NCBI GenBank assembly: GCA_030407085.1
Contig: CM059586.1
Coordinates: 83,759,501-83,823,500, forward strand
Direction of reading: 5' to 3'
DNA from: Trichopria drosophilae
Lineage: Eukaryota > Arthropoda > Insecta > Hymenoptera > Diapriidae
Length of the DNA stretch: 64,000 nt
Below are positions 1-10,180 of the stretch, in pieces. Both the position numbers and the translations under genes were made by a program. The notes beneath the pieces were generated by a model that saw only the letters and a program-made list of their open reading frames with translations, was not told the DNA's origin and made no database searches. Each line of letters starts with the position of its first letter. Position 1 is the stretch's first letter.

Positions 1-240
1 TTACTTATGTTTCTGTACGTTTTCAGACATTCCTGTATGTATTCATATATTTCTGTACGTTTTTATACATTTTTATACATTTTTCAGACATTTTTGTACT
101 TTTTAACGTTTTGGCATATCGCGGCTCAGATTCCATAAAAAAATAATTCATGTTAAAAGACAAGTTAAGTATACAGCGCCAAAAATGTACATAAACGTAC
201 CAAATCGTACAGAAACGTACAAAAGTGTACAAAATGTCCG
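1..240. repeat. Degenerate GTAC-rich inverted repeat tract
   Basis: Many near-copies of TTCTGTACGTTTT, TATACATTTTT and CAGACATT occupy about the first 110 bases. Complementary forms such as CAGAAACGTACAAAA lie at about 205-235, so the two halves can pair. More of the same motif family lies at about 1010-1050. No gene is visible. This may be the edge of a transposon that extends beyond the window. Confidence 0.45.
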
Positions 241-611
241 AATTTGCCCAAAAAAGGGTTTAATTTATATTAATAATAACAAATTTAGGGTAATTTCTAG
301 CTTTAAACAATGTATGAGTAGTACCCGTCAGCATTATGACTAAATGACTTTTTTGATTATGTATATATGTTTCTCAACTAGTGTATATTTTTGTGCTGCA
401 ATTTTAATAGTGTATGTGCGTGTGTGTCTATTTATACTTTTTATATTTCGTATTCTGTATAGTTAATTTTCTTTTTCGGAAAGACTTATGTATATTTGTA
501 TTTTTTACTAACCGTATTTTGTATTATTTTGTTGTATAATTTATTTTCTATTTTCTAAGGACTTATTGTCCATTTATTAATAATAAATAAAATAAAAATA
601 AGAAAAAGAAC

Positions 612-880
612 ATTTTTATACAATATCTTCCACTGCTTGAAAGAAGTTATAGGAATAATGTGCGTTTTCATTCAACTCTGCCTCGTCTTATTAGATTATG
701 GAATACTATTAATTGGGATATGAACACTTCTGATACGTTTGCTGGGTTTGTTACCAGTTGTAGGCAACTTCGTTTCTATGATCCTTGATCTGTTGAATCT
801 TAAATCTAGTCTTTGCCAATGATTAGTATTATAATATTATTATGTAAGTTGTTTAAAACGTTTCTTTACATTATTTAGTT
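612..880 (+). mobile_element. 5'-truncated LINE (non-LTR retrotransposon) remnant
   Basis: In one frame the stretch from about 612 to a stop at 786-788 reads PLLERSYRNNVRFHSTLPR followed by LIRLWNTINWDMNTSDTFAG. The basic stretch followed by PRLxRLWN is the usual extreme C-terminus of the reverse-transcriptase ORF of insect LINEs. An AT-rich 3' UTR-like tail follows to about 880. The rest of the element is missing, as expected for 5' truncation. The call rests on this short C-terminal pattern only; the clade cannot be assigned. Confidence 0.6.
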
Positions 881-888
881 TTGTAAGT

Positions 889-1437
889 TTATTCATTAAG
901 TTTTTTTTCTATTAAAATTCTTCGATTCGTTTATACGACAATATTTTGTTATCATTGTATACGGGCAATAATGCCTGTGTAAAATTAATAAATAAAAATT
1001 AATAAATATCTTACATTTTTGTATATTTCTATACATTTTTGTACGAATTTCATTTCCGCTAGGGAAATTTGTAATACATATCAACACATTTCCGATTGCT
1101 GGGAAGCTTATCATGTTTTTGTACTAATTTTAATATCCCATTTAAATTTAATTTCTTCATATTTTCATATTTAGGAGAATATTATTAATCGATATCAATA
1201 ATATAATTCACTTAAAATTGTAATTCATTTGTATATACTCTATATTTATAACATTGGATATAAATAAATGAAAAATTCAAAATTGTTATTAAAAATGGTC
1301 AAAAAACTATCTAAAATCAACAAGAAGCACATATACTATATTCGATCCATTTTATGCTATGTATTTGGTTGTAAAAATAGAAATCGATCATTTACCAAAT
1401 CGTAAATATTAATGTTCAAATATATTTATTATTGCAG
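889..1437. other. AT-rich region upstream of first innexin
   Basis: No gene is recognised. The stretch is AT-rich, with a short GTAC-type repeat at 1010-1050. A plausible splice acceptor (TTTATTATTGCAG) ends at 1437, which suggests that the innexin downstream has a non-coding first exon somewhere further left. Confidence 0.4.
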
Positions 1438-1477
1438 GAAAATAAGCAATACAATATAAAAAAGAAGATATTTCAAA

Positions 1478-2554
1478 ATGTTTGATCTCTTTGGACCAGC
1501 GAGATATCTTATACGATTCAGTGCTGTTAATATAGACAATATTTTTTTTAAACTACATTATAAAATAACAGTAGTTCTTCTCGTTTCCTTCTCACTGATG
1601 GTTACAGCTAAGCAATATATTGGTGATCCAATTTACTGCACGTCCACGCGGGCCCCTTTGTCTGTCGTAAACTCTTTTTGCTGGATTCATTCGACATTAA
1701 CAGACACTAGAAAGACGGGAATTGTCGGAAAACATTTGATTAGTCCAGGAGTTGGTCACCTTAACAAACGTGAAGATACAGACTGGACTCACCATAAATA
1801 TTATCAATGGGTTTGTTTTGTGCTTTTTTTACAAGCAATGTTCTTCTACGGGCCACATTGGTTATGGAAGGCTTGGGAAGGAGGCATAATACGACGCCTC
1901 TCCTATCATTTAGAGACGATTACTTTAAATAAGGACGAACAACTTAATCAAGTACAGCTTCTTTTAAATCATTTTTCTACAAGCTACCAGGGACACAACT
2001 TTTATGCACTGAAATTTGCTTTGTGCGAAGTATTAAATTTCCTTAATATTATTGGACAAATTTTCTTAACGGATATGTTCTTAGATGGGAAGTTTATGTA
2101 TTACGGTTGGGAAGTTATTACATATTTACCCATGCCGTTTGAAAGTTCTATGGATCCAATGTCGCGCATTTTCCCTAAAATAGCAAAGTGCATATACTTA
2201 GATTATGGACCGTCTGGAACCATTCAGAATATGGATAGCATTTGCATTCTTCCTCTGAATATTGTCAACGATAAAATTTACATTGTTTTATGGTTTTGGT
2301 TTATGATATTAGCATTTGTAACTTTATTTAGTTTGATTTACCGCCTTGCAATATTACTTATAAAACCTCTTCGTGTTAAACTTCTTTGTGCAAGATGTTA
2401 TTATTGTAATCAAAAAGAAGTTAAGTATTTGTCTAGCAATTGTACATTTGGTGATTGGTTTGTCCTTAACCAATTAGCCAAAAACATTGATCCCCAGATT
2501 TTTAACCAGATTATAATACAACTTGTTTCTATGAAAGGCAAAGGAAAAGTTTAA
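1478..2554 (+). CDS. inx: Innexin (gap-junction channel protein), copy 1
   Basis: This is an intact 358-aa intronless coding region for an innexin, the four-pass membrane protein that forms invertebrate gap junctions and hemichannels. The N-terminal block is typical (NIDNIFFKLHYK, then TM1 at about residues 30-48 ending in AKQYIGDPIYC). The family signature YYQWV is at 108-112 at the start of TM2. TM3 is near 182-205 and TM4 near 268-295. Each extracellular loop has its two cysteines (C54/C68 and C238/C256). The length matches the family norm of about 360-400 aa. A splice acceptor 40 bases before the ATG suggests a 5' UTR intron. It resembles the Inx2-type core most, but orthology was not tested. 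It is clearly paralogous to the copy at 6981. A possible ATTAAA polyadenylation signal is at 2578. Confidence 0.93.
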   Translation: MFDLFGPARYLIRFSAVNIDNIFFKLHYKITVVLLVSFSLMVTAKQYIGDPIYCTSTRAPLSVVNSFCWIHSTLTDTRKTGIVGKHLISPGVGHLNKREDTDWTHHKYYQWVCFVLFLQAMFFYGPHWLWKAWEGGIIRRLSYHLETITLNKDEQLNQVQLLLNHFSTSYQGHNFYALKFALCEVLNFLNIIGQIFLTDMFLDGKFMYYGWEVITYLPMPFESSMDPMSRIFPKIAKCIYLDYGPSGTIQNMDSICILPLNIVNDKIYIVLWFWFMILAFVTLFSLIYRLAILLIKPLRVKLLCARCYYCNQKEVKYLSSNCTFGDWFVLNQLAKNIDPQIFNQIIIQLVSMKGKGKV

Positions 2555-3198
2555 ATTAACACTATTATTTTTATGTATTAAAGATATTTAAGAATGTTCA
2601 AACCATTAAGTATTACATTTTATTTTTAAAGTAAATCAGGTTAATAACAAAGAAATTTAAGACTGATACTGTGATAAATGCGTAACAAAAAATCGTACTG
2701 TAAGTTTATAATGACTATGTAATTAATGTATGCATAAGTAAAGACATTTTAACATTAAAGACATTACAAAATAACTGTGTTTCATTATTAACTTCTATGA
2801 CAGTGGATTTCATTTGTTTTTTCGACATAATGTACAATATTGAGAAAAAAGGAACTTTTTGGATCACGATATTTGTGTAAATTATATCAAAGGCAATATT
2901 TTTTACTTTAACTTTTTATTTCGACATATACACATACTTTGTATATATAAAAATACTATGTAATAAGAAATTGTGATTTTTTTAAAGTGAAATATGTAAA
3001 TAGAAAGGTAACCTGAAATATTACTAAGATTTGCTAAATTTTTTTTATTCGACCGACAAGAAATGTCATAAATTAAATTCATCGTCTTGGAATGACATCA
3101 TCTACATGAACTATAAAGTAAGTCTTTAAATAATTAAAATATTTAATAATTTGTTTTTAAAATTATGTTGAAATAAAATGTTTTACGTTTGTAGTCAA
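2555..3198. other. AT-rich spacer downstream of innexin 1
   Basis: No gene is recognised. The stretch holds the likely 3' UTR of the first innexin (ATTAAA at 2578) and then unstructured AT-rich DNA. Confidence 0.4.
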
Positions 3199-3201
3199 TT
3201 A

Positions 3202-3411
3202 CAGTAGGACCTCTCTTATTCTAATTGTCCAGTCTCTCTTATTCTAATCGTTCCCTTACATGCCTTCTCCCACTATCACACGAAAACTCAATGAAAAATA
3301 TTGTCCACGAATCACAAGCTCGCAAGCAAAGTAAGTGGGGGTAAATTAGAATAAGAGAGGTCGGTGCCATCTTGAAAAACTTTAATAATTAGAATAAGAG
3401 AGGTCCTACTG
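3202..3411. mobile_element. pogo/Tigger-like MITE 1 (210 bp)
   Basis: Terminal inverted repeats of about 26 bp start CAGTAGGACCTCTCTTATTC and end with the complement GTCCTACTG. The element is flanked by TA on both sides (3200-3201 and 3412-3413), as in the Tc1/mariner/pogo superfamily. Extra copies of the subterminal CTCTCTTATTCTAAT block lie inside both ends. There is no coding capacity, so it is non-autonomous. Confidence 0.8.
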
Positions 3412-3413
3412 TA

Positions 3414-3540
3414 ATCTAGGAGCTACCCATGTTGCCGCTGCTTTTTATATGTCCTTACTTGAAACAATGTTTTTTTTTATGTATTTTTGGCCGCTGAACA
3501 CGAAATTTTTTGGTGGAATGCCACAACTATCTTCGTATTT
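3414..3540. repeat. Dispersed repeat, inverted partner at about 6695-6805
   Basis: This block (GGAGCTAC, ATGTTGCCG, TTTTATATG, AACAATGTTTTT, CGCTGAACACGAA, GGTGGAATGC in order) recurs as its reverse complement at 6695-6805. The two copies flank the intergenic interval between the innexins. It is non-coding and probably part of an unclassified mobile element. Confidence 0.65.
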
Positions 3541-3844
3541 TTAGCCTCCGAATCTAACATATTGTAGGATAGAATATTATAAAATGGTCGAATGCTTATT
3601 ACAATTGTTCATAACAATTTTTTTATAACAATTAGTTGTTAAATAACGTGGTCATTTTTTTTTTTTGTTTAAATTGTCATGTTTTTCGGTGATTATAATG
3701 TCTGACATTCTAGGATAAAATATTATAAAGCAGCCGATTTAATAATGTAGTAATTTTTTTATTTTCGGAAAAATATTTCATGTTTTGTGTGATTTGAAAC
3801 AAAAATATCCTTATCAACTTTTATTTATTAGTTATTATTTAATA

Positions 3845-4689
3845 CAGTAGAACCCCTCTTATTTGAATCGTTTCCCCTCAGGCCTTCCCCCACCACCGCT
3901 CGAACATCTCGATACAGTTTACAGTTTTAATCAAAGTTGTACAGTGTAAATACCGTTTAACCTAAAATTGCAAACATGCATAGACTGATATGTAATGAAA
4001 TTTCAAATTCATTTAAAATTTTGCATCAAACTCGTGATTTACATCATACAAATTATTCGAGAAGCTGCTAATTTCGTAAAATAAAAGTGCACATTTGAAG
4101 GTTAGGATGTTCTCAATTTTTAATGATGTGTATTTCAAGACCTCCACAAAAATTGAAAAGTCTTTCATTTGCAAAATAACAAACAAATCCAATATCAGCA
4201 GCTTAGTACTGAATTTGAAGTGATTTGAAGTTTTCATTAATCATATTTGCAAATTTGGGTTAAATATTGTCTCCTATATTCATTTCGGTCTTAATCACCG
4301 TGTATTTGTTTGTGAAACAAAAAATTATTGATACATAATTATATGTAATAAAGTGCATAATGTAAATTTAAAATGTTTATTTCTACGCTCGACTGCAGAT
4401 ATAAATGACCATAAATAAATGCGAAATGTTGCAGTCTTTATTTATCACATAAAGGCACGAGTTGTGATCTCGTTACATTTTTATCCAAATTTAAAATACT
4501 CTACACATTTTTCAGATAAATTATATATATATTTTACATAATTCAACTCTAAAATATATACGATGTCTAACAAAAATAAAAAGATATCAGATATTATCCA
4601 TTATTAAAGTGGTAAGGGGAAATTTCAAATAAGAGGGGTTGGCGCCACCTTGAAAACCATGACCAGTTGAAATAAGAGGGGTTCTACTG
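3845..4689. mobile_element. pogo/Tigger-like element 2 (845 bp, non-autonomous)
   Basis: The ends are CAGTAGAACCCCTCTTATTT and its complement, flanked by TA at 3843-3844 and 4690-4691. An internal copy of the terminal block (AAATAAGAGGGGTTGGCGCC) lies at about 4627-4646, which parallels the internal copy in MITE 1 (AATAAGAGAGGTCGGTGCC). The two elements therefore belong to related families. No transposase frame is visible. Confidence 0.78.
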
Positions 4690-4857
4690 TACAATGGAAT
4701 TAGAATGATTTTATCGTAAACTTGTTTTTTAACTTTCATTTTAAAAATATGTATCTTACTTTTATTATGTTTTTTGCAATTTTCAAAATTTGCAATGTTT
4801 GCAATTCTTTACACGTTACTGCGCATGGTTAAATGTAGCCTATTATTAATCCAACTA

Positions 4858-5130
4858 CAGTAGAGTCGTGGTATATTTACCAACTCGGTTCCTCGCCTTC
4901 CTCTCCGTCTCTTTACATTTACCAAAATTAGGGGAGTATCGCGTAGCTTCTCCCACTCCCCTTAGTCGAGGTAAGTTCGTCACGTCACAGGCACAGCAGG
5001 CCTTTCCTGAGGCCCAGCCCGTAAGGAGAGGGAACAAGAGAGCGGCGACGGATAAATATAAGGGGACGAAACTGGGCAAATATGCTGGGACGTAAATATA
5101 GCGAGACACAAATATACCGGGACTCTACTG
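4858..5130. mobile_element. pogo/Tigger-like MITE 3 (273 bp)
   Basis: The left end is CAGTAGAGTCGTGGTATATT and the right end is the near complement (ATATACCGGGACTCTACTG), flanked by TA at 4856-4857 and 5131-5132. The interior is much more GC-rich than its surroundings. The open frames that cross it on both strands are a result of this composition and not genes. Confidence 0.78.
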
Positions 5131-5619
5131 TATTTTTTTCGTTTTCTTGTAACATCCCAACAAACGAAAAAGTATACGAAAAATTTGTGTACGATTTAAT
5201 ACGAAATAATTTTGTTTCTTTCCTACTCTTTCAGTTACGAATGCGAGTGTATACGATATTATACGCGATACATAAACGCACATAACCTCAAAGAAACGAT
5301 TACTTTGGATTATCGAATGATTGGAACTCAAAACTAGAAAACAGAACATTTCTTCGAAAATTATGAAATACGGAAAACGATATAATCAATTCTTCGATTA
5401 AATTAACATAATTTAAAGCTATTCTAAGCCACAACAAATCAATTCTTGTAATTCGTTAATTACGGTAACGTATAAGATCGAATGAATTCAATTCTGGTAT
5501 TACAGGTCGTATAAAATAGTATAAATTCGAATAAGAATCTCGAATAATCAATACGCTACTAGAAAGAAACAGAATGCAAAATAAAGATTCCGTATACTTT
5601 TTCGTTTATTGGGATAGTA

Positions 5620-6010
5620 CACTCTAAAAAATGTTGATGTATTTTTACAGTGAGGAGAAGCAGGTACATAAATCCCTATATCATAATTTACAGTGCGCTT
5701 GTAATTTTACATCCTCCATGTTTTTTTATGTGAAAAATTATGGAAAATTACAAAGACGATGTAAAATTAAATTTTTTTTAATTTCACAATCGATGTAAAA
5801 TTACCATGATTATTACTGGTATTTTTATTTTCACCAGTGACGTAAATTTACATTTCTATTGTAAATTTTACATGTTTATGGTCAATTTCCTTATACTTTC
5901 GGATGATTTTACAAGAAAATTGTAATTTTACTAAACTGTAAATTTCTACAAAACTGTCAAAATTCGGAAATGTAATTTTACTTTTACGCGCGTGTTTTTA
6001 CTTGTTTAAC
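5620..6010. repeat. Tract of repeated TGTAAAWTTTACA motifs
   Basis: About 390 bases contain roughly ten variants of TGTAAATTTTACA or GTAAAATTACA, themselves near-palindromes. The tract starts with CACTCTAAAAA facing TTTTTACAGTG within 35 bases. A few more copies follow innexin 2 at about 8097-8150. It is non-coding and may be the body of a MITE with many subterminal repeats. Confidence 0.5.
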
Positions 6011-6934
6011 AGTCATGTCTCAAAATGTTCCTGGATAACAATATATCCTCACGTGAGGGCTCTTATGACGATTTATTTTGTTATCTGGGTTTAAAACTAA
6101 TTCGAAGGTAGTCGTTAAGCTGGGTGCTGCGTTAACGTTGTAAGTACCATTCTCTTTCGTAAAGTTCAATTATGTAGAGCTTGAGAGTTTATTTAATATA
6201 AAATAAGTTAATTTAAAATATATTATTTGTTAAAAATCGAAGAAAAAGAAGAAACTTTATAGTACTCAAAGTGGTAACGATCAAATCAGAAATGCTGCAC
6301 CTTTTCGACGTGATGTTATTCTAATTCAGTTGTATTAAAAAACAACTTAATAAATATTTAAATTTAAAATTATTAAGTTGATAAATAATGTAGTAATTAG
6401 TGCATATCCACACTGAAAAACCGCCGGAAGTTATCGCCTTAACAACTAGGAAAACGTTTGAAAAATGTCAAAATCGAATTTTTACTTAAAGTATAGTAAT
6501 AGAAGAAAAGATTAAGCCTATAGGTGGATTAAAAAAAATGGAAAATTTTATCTCAAAAAATAGTCCTACGTGAACGTTACTACAGATTTTTTTTGTTCAA
6601 AATTACCCAAAAAAATGAAAAAATTTTTCAGGAGCAAAAAACAAAATTATTAAATTCTTTTAAAAAATACGTTATAAACAATTAATTGACCACTTTTGAG
6701 CATTCCACCTAAAAAAATTCGTGTTCAGCGATCAAAAATACACCCAAAAACATTGTTTAAGAGGAGGCATATAAAAGGCTACGGCAACATTGTAGCTCCT
6801 ACAGTAAATTGAATTGAATTTATATTTTTGTAACATTTTTAATCGTTGAATGTCAAAATGTGTCTGAATGATCTTGAACAGAATAAGGATAGTACAATAG
6901 TTTAAATTGAAATTTTCATAATATTTAAATTCAG
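6011..6934. other. Spacer upstream of innexin 2, with dispersed repeat
   Basis: No gene is seen. The inverted partner of the 3414-3540 repeat occupies about 6695-6805. A TTTAAATTCAG splice acceptor ends at 6934, 46 bases before the second innexin ATG, and again suggests a non-coding upstream exon. Confidence 0.45.
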
Positions 6935-6980
6935 ATATACAAAATCGAGCAGTTAAGAAACGAGTGAATAAACAGAGAAG

Positions 6981-8060
6981 ATGTTCTCACTTTTTGAACC
7001 TGCCAGAGGATTTTTGAAAGTCTCTCAAATAAATATTGACAACAGCATTTTTCGTCTCCACTATAAGTTAACGGCCCTCATTCTTGTTATATTTTCATTG
7101 ATGATCACAGCAAAACAATATATTGGCGAACCAATTTATTGCACTGACGAAGGAACTGGAATTGCATCCGTCATCCACGCCTTTTGTTGGATTTATTCGA
7201 CTTTTACAGATCCTAATCGAGCTGGTACAATTGGTAAAGACATAATCCAATCCGGTGTTTCCCACCACGTGAAGAAAGATCAAGAATGGAAATACCACAA
7301 GTATTACCAGTGGGTGTGCTTTACTTTACTTTTTCAAGGAATTCTTTTTTATACACCGCATTATTTGTGGAAAAATTGGGAAGGAGGTTTAATTAAACAG
7401 TTTACCAGGGATTTAACCATTGTCACAAAAAACAGAGAAAATGAAAGTTCAAGAATGACTACAATTGGATTATTAATAGAAAATCTACGAATGCACGAAT
7501 TTTATGTTATGAAATTCTCCATTTGTGAATTACTGAATTTCATCAATGTTGTTGCACAAATATATTTCATAGACTATTTACTGGATGGTGAATTTATGAC
7601 TTATGGTTGGGAGGTAATAACATTTATTCAAGATAAACCAGAAGACAGAATTGACCCAATGTCAAGGGTATTTCCGAAGATGACTAAGTGTACATTTTAC
7701 ATTTACGGTTCTTCAGGATTGATACAGAATATTGATAGTCTGTGTATATTACCGGTGAATGTTATTAATGAAAAGATTTATGTTTTTATGTGGTTTTGGT
7801 TTATAATTCTTGCCAGTCTAAGTGGATTAATACTAGCATATCGCATTGCGACATTTTATTGGCCAAGTTTACGGTATGTCATTCTGAGAGCAAAATCCCG
7901 GTTCTCAAGGATACGAGACATTAAGATGATTTGTGACCATTCCAGTCTCAGTGAATGGTTCCTTTTGAATCAAATTGGAAAGAATACAGATCCCTTAACT
8001 TTTCAGCAAATACTTGAACTCGTTGCAAGTAAGCTAAACAGCAATACGCACGTTTCTTAA
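6981..8060 (+). CDS. inx: Innexin (gap-junction channel protein), copy 2
   Basis: This is an intact 359-aa intronless innexin that aligns along its whole length with the copy at 1478. Shared blocks include NIDN, FRLHYK, TAKQYIG, PIYC, HKYYQWVCF, GWEVITF, DPMSRVFPK, LWFWF/MWFWF and EWFLLNQIGKN. It has four predicted membrane segments and two cysteines in each extracellular loop (C54/C69 in loop 1; KC and LC in loop 2). The start is fixed by the conserved MF-LF-PAR N-terminus. An AATAAA signal lies at 8172, about 110 bases past the stop. The gene converges on PPO-a. The two innexins are a tandem pair, although TE-rich DNA now separates them by 4.4 kb. Confidence 0.93.
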   Translation: MFSLFEPARGFLKVSQINIDNSIFRLHYKLTALILVIFSLMITAKQYIGEPIYCTDEGTGIASVIHAFCWIYSTFTDPNRAGTIGKDIIQSGVSHHVKKDQEWKYHKYYQWVCFTLLFQGILFYTPHYLWKNWEGGLIKQFTRDLTIVTKNRENESSRMTTIGLLIENLRMHEFYVMKFSICELLNFINVVAQIYFIDYLLDGEFMTYGWEVITFIQDKPEDRIDPMSRVFPKMTKCTFYIYGSSGLIQNIDSLCILPVNVINEKIYVFMWFWFIILASLSGLILAYRIATFYWPSLRYVILRAKSRFSRIRDIKMICDHSSLSEWFLLNQIGKNTDPLTFQQILELVASKLNSNTHVS

Positions 8061-8189
8061 TTTTTTACACTTGGTGAGCCATAATTTTCTAAAAATGTAA
8101 GTGAATGCAGTATAATGTAAAATTACATCGTTAATGGTAAATTGCAATGTGCTTGTATAATATTTAATGTAAATAAAAAATTAAGTAAC

Positions 8190-10095
8190 AATATGTATTT
8201 CAGTATTAGATTTTTTAAATCACGGTAAAAAATAAAAATCCAATTACTAATAAAGTTATTGTCTTATTAAAAATTAAAATGTTGAATCTATAAATGACAA
8301 ATAAAAAAGTACTACACTATTTCTTAGGAGATTATTGGGTCTGCACGTTATTATTCTAATGAATTTTCAATTAAATATAGCCTACATTCGCTTCATAATA
8401 TTCTTTTACATGCATTGTTTACTTGATTATTTGATTTTGTTTTTAGGTCATGTCACCTTCTTAGCTTGCGAATTAAACAGAAATCAAATTGTTATGCCTA
8501 TGTATCGTATACTCTGAGAATAAAATACAATATATTAGTGTGGATCCGAAATTACGTTATAAAATGAGGGGAAGTCCAAATCGTGTTTGAAGCGCATGCG
8601 TGGTAACGCAGGGAGAGAGAAAGGAACATTTTACCGGATTCTGGTGGAAACGTGCTGGTTTGTCGCGTTATTCAGCTCTTCGAGCTCAGTAGTTGATTGT
8701 GGTGACAATTTTAAATATGGAAATAAGAAGAAATGAAAATTGTTACTGAATAATACCTCTATATTCCATAAAGATAACGCATAAAAAATACACAAAATTT
8801 ACAGGATTTTTTTTATCAATAAAAAGGTCAATCGACAATTTGAAAAGTGGGTTTGTAATGCTGACACTTACGTAAAAAACGAAACTTTTTCAACTAATTT
8901 CTTGAAAAAATGGCGGCTCTGCAGCAACTGTCGGAGGGCTATTTTTTTTAAGAGGGTCCATAGGCTTCTAGCTTACTTAATTTATAATTTGGAACGAAAT
9001 ACCAAACATTTTTAATTTCTATATGGGCAAATCCACAGAACTTTTAAACTCAGGTGTAAGTGAGAGAAAAGGTAATTTATATTTATATTGGAATAAATGT
9101 GTACGGCGCAAAATAAGTAAAATATTAGTAAATATTGTTGCCTACAAGTGTTAGCCTGATAGCTGAGATTTTAAAGTGATTTTAAGAAGTCAGAATACTT
9201 ATAGCTGGTGCAAAGATAAGCCTTTCTGCCAAGTTGTATCTTAAAATATTAATTTGTTTAAAAGTTATTTCTCTGTCGAGTTATTTTTCTGTCCATCTAA
9301 AAATGGTTTGAAAAAACGGGTTTAAAGTTCGAAGTGCCAATTCTCTAGTAATTTTACATGGAGCTTTTTTACAGTGCAGAAATGGGGCAGAGCCCGAACG
9401 AAATTTGCTCGAATGTAGTAAACCTCATGTGTTATTTGTGTCGAAAAAGCCATTATAAATCTTGTAACATTTTTTTCAGCTATATTCTATATGAAGCTAG
9501 TGGCTTATTGGGATCTGACATTTGTTGGAGGCTGTTTTTCAAATTCTCAAAGCTTGCATTTGAAGAAAGGTGATTGGGCCATTTACTAGAGGGTCTCTAA
9601 GCCATCGTCGACAAAATATCAGATCCCATACCCTGCGGCCCATATACTCATCGATTGGGTCGCGTTTGTTAGACCCATTGAGAATAGAAAAAACTGAAAA
9701 TGATCATTTTCAAAACTTCGACCTCCAGCACATGACAGCCGGAGCATTATTACATAACATAATGGATATTATTATTATTATTAATTTTTTGTTTCGTCGT
9801 AATCTTTGTATTTCATAAAAGCTTAACAAATTAAGTAGGAAGACTTGTTTTCTTGGACGGTCTAATTATGGCGATTTTACTCCTCTCCTTAATAAGACAA
9901 AATATTATGGCAAATATTTTAGTTTAAATTTAAAAATTTTCTAGTTATGCCAAATTATGGTTCTTTTTTTAAGTCGTAAACTTTTCTTATTAAGGCATGG
10001 CATAAACCAACTTTTAAGATTTTATTAGTTTATTGATATTACCTAGAATTATTTTAAACATATTTTACATTTAATGGCTATTTCTGTTTTAAAGT
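8190..10095. other. Convergent intergenic region between innexin 2 and PPO-a
   Basis: No gene is supported. A block at 9692-9755 (TGATCATTTTCAAAACTTCG and the following bases) is repeated in inverted orientation at 24271-24335. A short TATTATTATTATTATT run lies at about 9766-9781. The likely PPO-a polyadenylation signal (AATAAA on the - strand, 10096-10101) is at the right edge. Confidence 0.45.
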
Positions 10096-10180
10096 TTTAT
10101 TGTCACATGTACATCAACATAATCTTGATTGTAACGATCTTAAAAAAGAGTAATTTTCTAATTTGAAAAATTTAGATGAA

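Noticed and set aside
4855..5109. Overlapping open frames on both strands within the 273-bp element
   Set aside because: They lie inside a GC-rich MITE, match no known protein and exist because the composition lacks stop codons.
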